From positions 1,736,001-1,800,000 of the forward strand of contig JAQOOI010000070.1 of NCBI GenBank assembly GCA_028554645.1: a stretch of DNA of 64,000 nucleotides, in the 5' to 3' direction. This DNA comes from Omphalotus guepiniiformis. Its lineage: Eukaryota > Basidiomycota > Agaricomycetes > Agaricales > Omphalotaceae. The position numbers were made by a program, and so were the translations under genes. Of the stretch, positions 1 to 10,978 are shown piece after piece. Each line of letters starts with the position of its first letter. The first letter of the stretch is position 1. The notes beneath the pieces are model-generated. The model did not search any database, had not been told where the DNA came from, and was given only the letters and a program-made list of their open reading frames with translations.

Positions 1-475
1 TCAATTCAGGATAACAGACAGGATATTACTGTGAACTTATGCTAAACAAATGTGAAACTAATGTTAAATGTTTCTAAAATAACATTCATGTTTTGCTTGT
101 GCAAATATACTGAAGATATGCTGAACAAATAAGATATATTCAGAGTTAAATACAGAGAGAAATAGAATAGCACTGCAAACAATTCAACATAAATTCCATG
201 GGAAAATGTTAAAAATATGGTGAAATTACATCAAAAGTTTAATTTTTCATGTTATTTCACCATATTTGTAATATTTTTCCGTGGGATTTATGTTGAGTTG
301 TTGGCGGTGTAGATGTGTGAAAAATATGCTAAACCAATTTAAAATTGATCCAGAATAACAGACAGAAAATTACTGTGAACTTATGCTAAACATATGTGAA
401 AGTAATGTTAAATATCTGATGGTAAAATTTATGTTTTGGTTGTTCATATATACTGGCTATATGTTGAACAAATAA
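1..475. repeat. AT-rich direct repeat pair with a long hairpin between them
   Basis: A block at about 1-130 recurs in the same orientation at about 346-475; both carry 'ataacagacag', 'ttactgtgaacttatgctaaac' in slightly varied form and end near 'gaacaaataa'. Between them lies an imperfect inverted repeat, arms about 178-231 and 249-303, with a loop of about 17 bp; each arm contains an 'attcaacataaat' type end and 'aaatatggtgaaat'. No gene is visible. It resembles decayed non-autonomous transposon or satellite sequence, but the family was not identified. Confidence 0.6.
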
Positions 476-689
476 CAAAACTATGGTAAACAGGATCATT
501 TATGTATATAGTCTGTGTATATGGATACAGTTGTACATTAGGTGAATTCATCTTGCATATCTCATGTGTATACATCCAGGATGCATCTGCATGGACCTAG
601 TAGATGGACACTGATATCTCTGTATACAGAACATAGGGGTTAATATATACAAACTTGCGTACAGAAGATGTTTCCAAGGTGAGGTATAT

Positions 690-1305
690 ACAGACAAGGT
701 ATACACCCATATACACTCTGTATACACACTGTATACATGTCACCCTGTATACCTGTATACACTCTGTATACACCTGTGTACACCCTGTATACACCCTGTA
801 TACACCCTGTATGCACTCTGTATGCACTCTGTATGCACTCTGTATGCACTCTGTATCCACCCTGTATGCACTCTGTATCCACCCTGTATCCACCCTGTAT
901 CCACCCTGTATGCACTCTGTATACACTCTGTATCCACCCTGTATCCACTCTGTATCCACCCTGTATACATCCTGTATACACTCTGTATACACTCTGTATA
1001 CACTCTGTATCCAGCCTGACCCTGTACACACCCTGTATACACCCTGTATGCATCCTGTATACACCCTGTATACACCCTGTATTCACCCTGTATCCACCCT
1101 GTATCCACCCTGTATACACTCTGTATACATCCTGTATACATGTCATCCTGTATACCTGTATACACCCTGTACATCTGTCACCCTGTATACAGACAGTGTG
1201 TATACAGGTGTACAGGGTGTATATGGGTGTATACAGGTGTATACAGGTGTATACACATGTGACAGGGTGTATACATGGTGTATACAGGTGTACAGAGTGT
1301 ATAAT
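690..1305. repeat. 11-bp minisatellite array that switches orientation
   Basis: From about 709 to 1192 the plus strand carries roughly forty copies of an 11-bp unit close to CCCTGTATACA, with variants CTCTGTATGCA and CCCTGTATCCA. From about 1196 to 1305 the units run in the opposite sense (TGTATACAGGG type). Most units contain the perfect 8-bp palindrome TGTATACA. Long open frames run through the array in several frames on both strands because the unit lacks stops and is not a multiple of three, so they are not taken as genes. Confidence 0.9.
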
Positions 1306-1529
1306 TAAAGTTTTATGATAAATGATTTTTGATATTTGTTCAACATCTGTTCACTGTAAATCACTGTGTTTGATGTTGGAGAAATGAAGGTATTGTGTTG
1401 ATACAATTTACTATAATTTTAACATAATTTTAGTATTAGTAGCAAAAAAAATGATGAAAAATTTCCATATTAATTCAACATATGTTTAGCATTTTCTCAC
1501 AGATTTTATGTTAAATTTCATCCACTGTA

Positions 1530-1669
1530 TAAAAAATTACATGTTTCTTACAAAAAATGTGTTTTTTTTTACTTGTATTTAACATCTTGTTTTAATACAT
1601 TTATAACTTGGACCTCCTAGAATATTTTATGTTTATAACAACCTCAAAATAATATCTAACCCAGTCCTG
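1530..1669 (-). mobile_element. Diverged terminal fragment of a hAT-type element, opposite orientation
   Basis: Read on the minus strand, this stretch matches the left subterminal region of the elements at 1780 and 16526: a diverged inverted-repeat end (complement of 'atctaacccagtcctg'), then 'gaggttgttataaac', 'aatattctaggaggtcc' and the 'aatttattacatgttt'-like AT tract. It has point differences in the terminal repeat and no partner end was found in the window, so it is a truncated old copy or one end of an element that starts left of the window. Confidence 0.65.
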
Positions 1670-1680
1670 CCAGTGACATG

Positions 1681-1779
1681 GAGCACAAAAATGAGGGGGC
1701 AGATGAGGGGCAGAACGAGCCTCGGGCAAGGACGGACCAATTGAACCAGAGGCCAGCCTTAACTGACCACGGAGCGCAA
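1681..1779. repeat. Satellite-like unit interrupted by the hAT insertion, left part
   Basis: About 100 bp starting 'gagcacaaaaatgaggg' and ending with 'gaggccagccttaactgacca' then GAGCGCAA. Similar units resume right of the transposon (5410-5488 and about 5489-5590), each with a GAGGCC-GCTTAAC core. The hAT element therefore appears to have inserted at the boundary between two tandem units. No coding potential was seen. Confidence 0.5.
1772..1779. repeat. 8-bp target site duplication, left copy
   Basis: GAGCGCAA directly precedes the terminal inverted repeat at 1780 and is repeated exactly at 5410-5417 after the right end. Eight base pairs is the duplication length typical of hAT transposons. 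Confidence 0.9.
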
Positions 1780-4700
1780 TAGGGCTGGGTTAGAAAATAT
1801 TCCGAGATTGTTATAAACGTAAGATATTCTGGGGGGTCCGAGTTTAAACAAATGGCATGTATTTAACATGTTTTTTTACACTCGAGTAAAAAACACACAA
1901 ATTGTAATAAACACGTAATAAATTACATGTTATAAACTGTAATATTTAGTAATCGTAGTCCGCGAGGCTCCAATCACTCGGTTTCCCTTTCTTCTCGCTG
2001 CTCTGTGATGTCCTTCGACTTTTCAGCTTCAACTGACTGCGTACTGGGACTCCCCGACGTTTGGCTGGATCAGGGTTGCTAATGCGGAGCTATCGAGCTT
2101 GACGTAGTCAGCGATGTCAAAGCGAACGGATGAGCGGGTGATATAGTGGCTATCTTTGTCAAGTTCTTCGTCAACCCGGTCTGTTTCTGCGAGATCATAG
2201 GGATCTGGGTGACCGAAAAGCGCAGCCTCCAATGCAGCTTTATCCACCTCTGAAGGTGATACATTGTCTTCATTGAGAAGGTCCATGAGTGAAGGGAGCC
2301 GAGAGATGGAGAGCAGGTGAGTCTGAATGATTGACTTTGGAGAGTACGACATGTGCTGATGCGTGTAGTTACCATCGGTCAAACCATTCTCATAGAAGTC
2401 GCGAAGACGAGCTGACTGAATGAGACGTTCCGGTGATATGGAGCTTCGGCGCATGGAATTGAACCAGCCAAGTCGAGATGCTGTCCGTTCGTCACAGATC
2501 TCAGAGGGCATGATGGAGAAAAGCTTGATGGCAATACGCTGAGATAACAGATAGTCAGTGGGAACAGTTTGACGATGATTAGGTGGAAGGAAACATACTG
2601 CGAGCTGATCCACATTAGAATCTTTTGCCAAAGCTTGCCAGTACTCCAAGGGCTTTTCCGAGGCGTTAGAACTCGAACGTTGAAAGGGTCGTATACCATA
2701 ACAATAACGAGAGTATTGTTCGACTAGCCTATCCGACTCCTCTTTGCCTCCAATGTCCCATCGTGCTTGCTCGCCTTTCAAGATTAGCAATAGTGACCGA
2801 CAAATCTGTTTCATAACTCTTGGGAATTGCGAGTACGGTAGAGTCTCGCTGTCTTTTAGACTTCGTAAACCGAGCTCTAAGCCACCATGAGCAAAGTATT
2901 CTAAGCAGAGAGTAAAGCAAATGTATTAGTGTTCAAAGCATTCATAAGCATTCTGAGGTGACTCACTAGGATCCAAGACATACGCAACTAAGAACATGTT
3001 ATGTGAAGATTCAGTCATCATCTGGTTGAAGCGATGATTGTATGCTTCGACGACACGGTTCCGTATCTGCTGAGGCCATATGAACTCGCGAGGACCTGTT
3101 CTAGATGCCAGGCAATGCAGACCCAAGCATAAAAGACATCCGAGCAGGTGATGTTTTGACCTTCAAGAGTGGAGATAGCATTTGCAACCAGATGACATGA
3201 GCTGGACCATCGAGGTGAGATTGCTCATGAATGCAAAATGTGTCGGTGTAATTCTTCAATAAATTCTCGCAGCTTCTTTGTCTAAATGATGGTAAGACTT
3301 AACATGTACGACTTAGGTGAAGATGTTTGAACTCACCGCAGTGGTGGTAAAATCAAGTGTACCTTTTTGCAAACATGCCTTGATCGCTGGCATACATGTT
3401 TGAACTGCGAGCGCTTGTTGATATGTAGAAGAAAAGCGAGTCTCTGAGGCTGACTTCATGCCATGAGGAATTTTCAACTCTGCCCTTTCAGCTGCGAGCT
3501 GGTGAGTTCTGTAATTTGAGTGACTGAAGTAGTTTGAAAGGCCCTGAAACTACGACCAAATCCTGTCAGAATTGAATCATCAGTGGATTGGAGCAAGTTT
3601 TCAGCGGAAAATATAATACTTCTTTGAACATTTTCCCGAGGTCCGTCAGATATAAATTCAGATTGTGGCAAGGGTCATAGGCATTGAGTATCCATTCATG
3701 TACACGGACAATGAGGCGCTTTGCACTACGAACATTTGGGCCACCATCCCCACTAATACAACTGTAGAGACGCAACCCAAACTTTTGAAGAATCTGTCAA
3801 ATTGTATGATTAGAAACCCGCTCTAGAATTGTCTCACAAAACTCAACATACAGCAATCCCAGACTCAGCTATATTCTTGCCCGTAACAGAACACCCCCTT
3901 GAAGATGACTCCATCAGTGAGAAAAGGTCGTCGGGAGGTTGTAGTGGTATGGAATGTATAGATCTCATCCTTTGCTCGTGAACTCCACCCATCAAATGAC
4001 AAGGTGAGATGTGTCTTCTTTGATAAGAATTCTCGCAGCTTTTTGTCAAGAACTGCAATTTCCTGGGGGAAGTGAGCATTGAAAAAGGTGGAGCGGTCAG
4101 GTACAAGATAGTTTGGTGCAAGGCCAGCACAAGCTCGACAAAGTGCTTGTTGTCAAGTATGAGGAACGATAGAGCACAGCACACCACTGCTTTGAACAAA
4201 GAAGATCAATTGTTCCTTGACGTGTCTTGGTCATTTTGACTGGAGAGAAATACTCCAGAACAGTTGAGTCTGATAGACCACCTCATTCCATTGTCCCAAG
4301 GTATCTGACTCTGTCGCCATAATGGAATCACTGTCAGTGGCCTGGTGATCCGGTTCTGATACTGGCGTCTCAGACTTCTGAACATCTGCTTGCACCTTCC
4401 GTAACTTGGTTCTGACAGGAGGAAGTGATGACGTTTGTCCAGCTTCAAGGCTTTGGCTAACTGATTTCTTAACATGCATAGCTGACACCTTTGCATAGAG
4501 AAAATCCCAATGTTTTATGAGCTCCTAAGTATGGTTAGAACTTCATGAGTACTCAAACAGGGCAGACAACAGGCAACGACATTGTCTGACCTGACACTTT
4601 TGAGCATGCTCATAAATGCGTGCTGGATTGCGCTGAACTCGACGGTGATCACAGGCGATGCAATAGACCCACTACTTTCCCCCCTTCCTCTGTCTGAATG

Positions 4701-5409
4701 ACCAGCAAGTCTGCCAGGTCATCACGGGTACGTCCCACAGTTTTTGAGCGGTTGGTATATTGCGGGAAGGTCCAGTATCTCCTGCCTTTGCAGCACCCTC
4801 TAGTTCAACCTTTCGCTGAGCACGTATACTATCTCGTGTATTTCGCCCATCCAAGAAACCGTGAGCCTCAGTACTGGCATCAATTATATTGCTGTTTGCC
4901 AATGGCTCTGCAGAGTCAGGCGGCTATAATAAGTAATATGCGATTGAATTGACTAAATCTATGTGGGAAACAACGGAGAACACACTTCAGGCCAAACTCC
5001 GTTCATCCGCTTCCTCTATATAGATTTCTCGCCACGCTTCCATCAGGGTGTCAGCGTACGTCATCCATTTTTTTCCGTTCCAGAGAGTCAGCTTGTGTGA
5101 CAGCCTCGATCTCATCAATCAGGACATTGAGAGATCCATTGTCTCTGAGTTTGAAGGCAGTACAAGCATCGAGTAACCGGTTACGGTCCATAGTGCAGCA
5201 ATGAGTTGGAGGCCGGGAGGATACGGTGAGCAAGTACACGGCTCATCCAGAATTGACCGAACTGTATTGGTCAGTCAAAATGAATTTATTACAATTTATT
5301 ACATGCAGTTTCTGGGACCCCCCGATGTAATAAATGTTTATTTACATGTTTTTTTACAGTGTAATAAATATACCTGTTTATTTACTTTTGGATTTCTAAC
5401 CCAGCCCTA
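1780..5409 (-). mobile_element. hAT DNA transposon, about 3.63 kb, complete ends
   Basis: The left end is TAGGGCTGGGTTAGAAA (1780-1796) and the right end is its exact reverse complement (5393-5409), giving a perfect 17-bp terminal inverted repeat. The element is bounded by the 8-bp direct repeat GAGCGCAA. Inside the ends are AT-rich subterminal zones (about 1797-1960 and 5280-5392) with repeated 'acatgt' and 'tgtaataaat' words, and a minus-strand transposase gene. The ends, duplication length and the BED finger plus C-terminal dimerisation region place it in the hAT superfamily. The exact duplication implies a fairly recent insertion. The same ends bound the short element at 16526-17107. Confidence 0.93.
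2029..4902 (-). pseudogene. hAT transposase gene, multi-exon, probably frameshifted
   Basis: The gene reads right to left. Near 4605-4675 is a BED-type zinc finger with C-x2-C and H-x4-C spacing (CIACDH ... YEHAQKC). About 3890-4020 encodes LSFDGWSSRAKDE, the conserved DGW region of the RNase-H-like core. About 3640-3815 encodes SCISGDGGPNVRSAKR, equivalent to the second catalytic region. About 2926-3126 has NMFLVAYVLDP, and 2029-2814 carries the C-terminal dimerisation region (LEYWQ ... AIKLFSIMPSE ... SRLGWFNSMRR). Between the DGW segment and VTGKNIAES, near 3885-3900, the frame changes without an obvious intron, so this copy may be inactive. In principle the protein would cut and rejoin the element's ends. 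Exon boundaries are only partly resolved. Confidence 0.75.
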
Positions 5410-5764
5410 GAGCGCAAGAGAAACGCTGACTAATCAGGCCTCCGGCAATGACAACCGACTTAACCGGAGGCCAGCTTAACTGACCATAAGTGCGCAAAAA
5501 CGAGGGCCGAGAATGCTGACTAATATACAATTATTACATATACAATTTAAGGTCGCTCCGATCAAAGCGGAGGCCCGCTTAACCGTCAAATTTTTGGCTG
5601 GATGGTGCCGCCATAAGAACGAATTCTCGTTACACTCCGAATTCGTAAAAGGAAAGAACAACATAGCTATGAAAACAAATGAAAGTATGTACCAAGTCTG
5701 TCTCTCTGTCGCCACTCCCACATCTATCCTCTCAACGCCTTCCTTGCATCCTCACTCGCCTTTC
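5410..5764. repeat. Continuation of the satellite-like array, right of the hAT element
   Basis: GAGCGCAA at 5410-5417 is the right target duplication. The following sequence repeats the unit twice: 'gctgactaat' occurs near 5426 and 5515, and a GGAGGCC-GCTTAAC core occurs near 5466 and 5569. From about 5600 to 5764 no gene or clear repeat is seen before the kinase fragment starts. Confidence 0.5.
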
Positions 5765-6336
5765 GCGCGGAAGAGATTATTTTGTCTGTTATTAAGCGGG
5801 AGGCGGAGCTCAATAATGCCTGGGCCGCACGAGAAGAGCAGATTCGTCTTGAGGTGGATGATAGAGTTCAGTGGATACAAACGCGAGAGGCTGAGCTGGA
5901 AGAAGAGGAAAAGAGATTAGAGGAAGTCAGACTGGTGGTGGAGGAGAAGGTCAAAGCATTCGAAGAGAAGACGTCGTCGAAAGGTTTGCTCTCCCTGCTC
6001 TTCTCTCGTTCTTAAACTTAATGTATTTTCCAGGGTGAAAGGAGAATACCCCGCTGGAAGAGGTCAAAAACCTTCTAGATCTTTATCACACCCAACACCT
6101 CAATCGCAGGCTATGGCTACTCCTACTGCTTCGCGTCCAGGCTGTCGGAATCACGAATTCGTGCCTCTCTCAGCGCTATGAAAGGCGTGGTCTTGACTGC
6201 CACTGGTGAAGTATTGGCTACTCCAGCTCCGTAGACCAAACTATTTATCGAGTCTCCCAAGGTGTTGGGCTTGACTTTACGAAGATATTTGATCCTTCGT
6301 CACGTCGAAAAGAGCGTGAATTCAGACATTCTAGAA
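5765..6336 (+). pseudogene. Truncated copy of the NIMA-type kinase gene, coiled-coil and tail part
   Basis: The sequence matches about 28410-29052 of the intact kinase: the end of the coiled-coil exon ([15 protein letters not shown]), the following intron (about 5983-6034) and the start of the last exon. Relative to the intact gene it lacks two stretches of the last exon (about 28728-28775 and 28806-28835) and contains changes such as a TAG in place of the codons after 'actccagctccg' near 6232. It has no kinase domain, so it is a broken duplicate. It abuts the 3' flank of the minus-strand S53 protease, and the same kinase-to-S53-flank junction is found at 34364-34435 on the opposite strand. 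Confidence 0.88.
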
Positions 6337-7092
6337 TCGTCGGTTTGACTTTTACCACCTGCGTATGGGCCGCATATTCGCATTCCCCAAATCAGACGCT
6401 ACCACCGTTCGTGCACCAATAGGCTGTTCACCGATGGGCAACTTTCCTCGTCATGATCTCTGTGCTCTTCTCCGTGGTACAATGGATTCCTCAGATTTTA
6501 CACACTTACCGCTTGAAGCTTGTCATCCCGTTGAGCGTGCCTGGGCTTTGTTTTCAGATTGTAGCGGCTTTTTTCATGTGTATATCTACCGTTGTGAGGT
6601 ATGTATGAAAATTTCTTTCCGTAATCAATGCCTTCGCTCACATTTCGATATTCAGCATCTATGTGCCTTACTCATCATTGCCACTCTTCAAGTAAACCTT
6701 GAACATCTTGGATAGCCATGGACAGTATCCAGCATCTTTCAGCTTTTTATTCTTATGCTTAGCCTGTACGATCCGTTGCAGACGCTTTCATATCAATGCC
6801 CTCGTAATACCTAGCGAAAGGACACATACATCCGCAGCGGAGTTGGATGCGCTCACACGGAGATCCTTTGAATGTGAAGAAAGTGAGGGTGCACTGGAAG
6901 GGTTTGCTAGCAATGAGTCGACTCTGATGGACATGGGTAAGAGATATTAGACTGAAGAGGTCACACGGAAGCAGTCTAGAAGTGAGGTTGTCTGGTTTGC
7001 GATATAAAGCCACGGGAAGATATTTCACGAATCGAGAATATACTAAATTAGTTCATGGAGGGTATGCAGTCAGCATCAGAAAATCCATTTTT
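6337..7092. repeat. 3' flank of S53 copy A, part of the inverted duplication
   Basis: The stretch 6337 to about 6705 matches the reverse complement of about 34000-34362 with scattered substitutions and small indels (shared 'gtcggtttgac', 'cctgcgtatggg', 'gattgtagcggctttttt'). No convincing gene is present; open frames of 80-116 codons here are not conserved in the other copy. From about 6705 to 7092 nothing was recognised. Confidence 0.7.
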
Positions 7093-9742
7093 TTAATCTA
7101 ACGCAAGCCAAAGATTCAACAATTTCGAAAAATCAGGAGTACCCAATCCCGTAACAGGATCCCATCCAGCTACTGCCGTGAACCCTTCAGTCCCACAACC
7201 CTGATTCCCTCCAGTCGTAATGTCATTGAAGGCGGATCGGAACGAAGAGTCATAAATCTACAAGAGGATAACAGGTCAGCAATCGCTGAGGAATTGAGGA
7301 AAAGATCATACTGTGGGGTTGATAAATCCAACCGGACCCTTCCCAGCAGCGATTCGAGCATCATTTATCATTGAAATCATTGATCCGACGACAGGTGAAG
7401 AGGCGGAGGTTCCGAAGGTGAGATTGAATTGTCCGAGAACCTAGACGACAAAATTGACAATTAAGATCGAAGACAAAGGCTAAACATACTCGGAAACTTA
7501 CAGCAACGACATAGTTTGCACTGCAACATCGAGAGGACATGTATTCAACGCACAGAGTGCTGCACGATATGATAAGAAACTCACCCGTTGGCAGAAAGAT
7601 CAGGGTATCCTCGACTCTACACGTACACAATGTCCAAATCAGCCTCACCGCAGACACGGAATCATCAACAAGAAGCCAACTCACAGTGCCAGTCGAGTTA
7701 TAAACAGAAGACGTAAAGTTCGATGTGCTCCAAGTGTCGAAGAAGTGTGAAACAGCCGACTGCTGGTAGCTGGGTATAGCGAAGTGATTGCTGAAGCCTC
7801 CACCGCTGTAAATGGTTTGCTCGCAAGCGCTTTCGGGATCTGAGACCGTGTTTCCGGGGGAGACTTGGGTCGCGCCGACGGAAGTTATGTAGGGACATGT
7901 ACCCGGGAAGGAGGGGTTGAAGATCTTGCCGCTCGTTGATTGAGAGCCTAACAGGTAACAAGACATCCGCGTCAGTTTATGTATGTGGGAGGGATATTTA
8001 ACGCATACCATCCGAGTTCAAGCATAACTTGCCGTTGCCTTCGCAAGAAAGTACAAAGAGTAGCTCAGGTGGGAAAGAGGATAAGGGTGTGGTGCTCACC
8101 AGCTACACCGTCATCTCCTGAAGAATATAGAACTGTCACGCCCATCAATCCGAGTTTAGCTTTGAACCAGATCAGCCACAGGTGGTAACATTGTGTACAA
8201 ACCGGCCATACCATACTCATTGCACTGACGAGCAGTGTAGAAAGGCGTAATATCTGCCTCGTTGAGCCCGTACGAAGTCGATATAACGTATGCAGGAGTA
8301 ACCGTTCCACAATCCTCAGTACCTAATGGATTTAACATCAGCACTGGTAGTCCTTGAACAATCGCAATGACGCTCGCATACCTTTATAACCTCCGGGAGC
8401 AGGATCAGGATAAACAGCATCTTGTGAAGAATCATCACCTCCATCGGCCGTGCAGTACGAGCCATCGAGAGCATCGAGGAGATTATTGAAAGATGCATCT
8501 TCAAAAGAGATGAAATTAATTCTAGAAAGTACCAGCATCGGGGACTAGACAAACGTTCTTGAAAATCTCCGGCTTGATAGAGGGAGATATTCAGCCCTGG
8601 AGTCACGAGTGCCATCGCATATTGAAGGTCCAGATCAGGTTCACCCTCCAACTCGAAATCTTCGTCCTGCGTTTGTTGGAAACCTACATTTTTGGACACG
8701 AGCATTTCGATCTCAATGTGTGACGTTGAATGATAACAAACTATTATACATACCTCCGTCAATTGAAACTTGAATTGGAGGCTTGCCAACCAAGTCTGGT
8801 GCGTATTCCGCAAAGAACATGTCCAGATCAGATTGGAGGAATGCCTCAGGTGTGTACTCAACTGTACAAGAAGTATTCAACGGGCGGGACTATATATATA
8901 TCAAAAGAGATAAACTCAACAATGCCATAACTATTACTAGTAGATACCGGGGTGTAATAAAAGTTATACAACGCTCGCAAGCAGGCAACCGTTATTTGCT
9001 TGTCACAATTGCTTGTGTCGTTCGCGCTGCCAAGTATTTCGACTGCTCCAGTTGATTTCGGCCCGTTTCCAAACCAGGGTTGACCAACATCCTTCGCAGC
9101 AGGTTCGCTCGAACGTTTACCAAGAATGCTGTTGAAGTGAACGGATGGCGTGACGAGGTCGACATGTGAGGAGACGTGCGAGGGCAGGTGATATTCGTCA
9201 CAAGCTAAGATCAATGAAAGGTACTCAGATGTAATATATGTAAGTGAATGCGAGAACTCACCGACGTGCTCTTGTCCAGTTTCGTGCGAGTAGACATGAT
9301 ATTCGGTAGACAGCAGCTCTTCAGCTTCAGCAACGGTTGCATTAACTTCAATCCAACCCTTCGTTGGTGTCAACCGGAGTCGGTCAACGGAAATCCCACT
9401 CCCAACTAGCCACCCATGCACAGTGCTGATACTTTCGTCGCTCGGAGCAAACGTAGCAGCAATCTTAGAAGCCGACCAATGTTTTCCGTAGTTGGCAGAA
9501 CCAGGGCGAGAGACATCTAGGAGGAACTCCTCGATAGCGTCAATGTTGGATTGTTTCAACCCGAAACGCAAGGGAAGGACTGCAGAGGGGTCATATCTTC
9601 GTGCTCGGAGCCATCCAGAAGGTGTATGCGCGCGCTTCTCGTGCAGGACATATGGAGAGAGCACAGGAGAGGGACCAGCAAGAGAGCCAGGAATGACCAG
9701 ACCAGACAGGATGGAAACGGTCAAGACCAGTGAATTCAACAT
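7093..9742 (-). CDS. S53 family (sedolisin) serine-carboxyl protease, copy A
   Basis: Secreted tripeptidyl-peptidase or sedolisin-like protease, about 640 residues in about 13 exons. It opens with a signal peptide ([14 protein letters not shown], then a small-residue cleavage region) and a long propeptide. The mature part shows [10 protein letters not shown] with the expected catalytic Glu and Asp, SSGDDGVAG with the oxyanion Asp, FGTSASSP with the catalytic Ser, and a C-terminal calcium-site region ([20 protein letters not shown]). Such enzymes are acid proteases that act outside the cell. It is an inverted, slightly diverged copy of the gene at 31024-33689. The exon 2 to exon 3 junction near 8870-8930 has no canonical GT donor that keeps frame: copy B has 'ggtatatg' where A has 'gatatatat'. 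Apart from that the frame is open, so A is either an active gene with an unusual junction or an early pseudogene. The stop is at 7093-7095. Confidence 0.85.
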
Positions 9743-10690
9743 GGCTGACGTTGGAGATGAAAGGTAACCTCAATCCACAAGAAATCGCGCATCGTTCGAC
9801 CTCCTTTATTTTATAAACGTATCCAGGGGTTCATTAACATTACCCGCATAGAAGATTCGCGAGTCGCAACAAGATCAAGTTTCCGACGATGCAGACACTA
9901 ATTGACCGGGATGTAAGACGTCTGAAAGCACAAGCACCAGTTAAGCAAAACCTCGGCGATTATGTGCCATCGAGAACGTTTTGGTGCCGTGACTTTCAAG
10001 CTTCCCAGTCAAGGCACACCACAGGATAACGAACTTGAATGCAAGATGTTACAAAGCTGCAATCAAGTTCATGCACTTCAAATACAGTGATCCGCATGAA
10101 CGCTGCCCCTTGAAGGCGGACGACGATGGAGCCGAAAGGATATGAGTCTATGACTCTGCGGCTAAGACTCTTGAGTCTATGTACGCGCGTGGAAGTCAGT
10201 TAGAGCAATTGAGGTGTTCCACGAGATTGATACACAAGGTCTTTGGAAGGAAGGAACGAAGGGAGTGTATTACGGTACGGTCCCTAGACAGAAACACCGC
10301 TGCCGGAGTTAATGGCAGACGGACCAAACGTTCTTATTGATACGCTGAAGTGCAGCAGTGCCGTCGGGGCTGCGAATTTGTGAGTTGCGAGAAAAAAACC
10401 GTCTCTGATTTTCGTCACAACGCCACCCAATTTGCGCCTGCAATCAGTTCCAGTGTGGTACAGGTGGATGCGCTATCTGTGCCCTTCGACACTTCGGAAT
10501 TCGGATGCGGAAGTATAAAACAGGCCTTCATCAACACAGACTTTCTGCGAGTCTCTATGTAGACGCTGCTCTAGGGTGGAGATATATATCTTGAGCCTAA
10601 AATTGACCAAACATCAGCTATTCTTTGATTCAGTTAAGATTGAGGAATACGTGCATTCTATCATGTACCTTGTATAAATATATGCACTTG
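9743..10690 (-). promoter_or_regulatory. 5' flank of S53 copy A, duplicated in copy B
   Basis: This upstream region matches the reverse complement of about 30117-31023, so promoter and leader were duplicated with the gene. A TATA-like element (rc of 'tttattttataaacg', about 9806-9820) lies some 65-80 bp before the start codon. There are indels and substitutions against the other copy, so the two promoters may differ. No other gene is visible. Confidence 0.5.
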
Positions 10691-10978
10691 AACTAATGCA
10701 TTTTCCAGGGCGAAAAGAGAAGACCCCCGCTGGAAGAGGTCAAAAATCTTTTAGAACCTTTAGTCGTGGCACGACTACTATTCACCCAACACCTCAATCG
10801 CAGGCTATGGCTACTCCTACTGCTTCGCGTCCAGGCTGTCGGAATCACGAATTCGTACCTCCCTCAGCTATCTCAGCTATGAAAGGCGTGGTCTTAACCG
10901 CCACTGGTGAAGTAGTATTGGCTACTCCAGCTCCAGTGAATCTCGCCAAACTATTTGTCGAGTCTCCCAACGTTGAGG
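10686..10978 (+). pseudogene. Second truncated kinase fragment (last-exon start)
   Basis: It matches the kinase from the intron end before its last exon ('cttgaactaat', near 28655) to about 28985, including the [21 protein letters not shown] segment region. It shares with the fragment at 5765-6336 the absence of the stretch encoding [10 protein letters not shown], so these two are more closely related to each other than to the intact gene, or the intact gene gained that stretch. Homology stops at about 10978 ('gagtctcccaacgttgag'). There is no kinase domain; it is not functional as a kinase. Confidence 0.85.

Noticed and set aside
690..1305. Possible CRISPR array
   Set aside because: Units are adjacent with no unique spacers, and the genome is eukaryotic.
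597..1318. Open frames of 144-217 codons on both strands, rich in Tyr, Cys and Thr
   Set aside because: They are translations of an 11-bp tandem repeat without stops; every frame is open and no gene signals exist.
5501..6015. Independent small coiled-coil gene
   Set aside because: The coding-looking part is a truncated copy of the NIMA-type kinase coiled-coil exon.
9492..9767. Plus-strand open frame over the start of S53 copy A
   Set aside because: Antisense shadow of the signal peptide and prodomain exon; the same shadow occurs over copy B.
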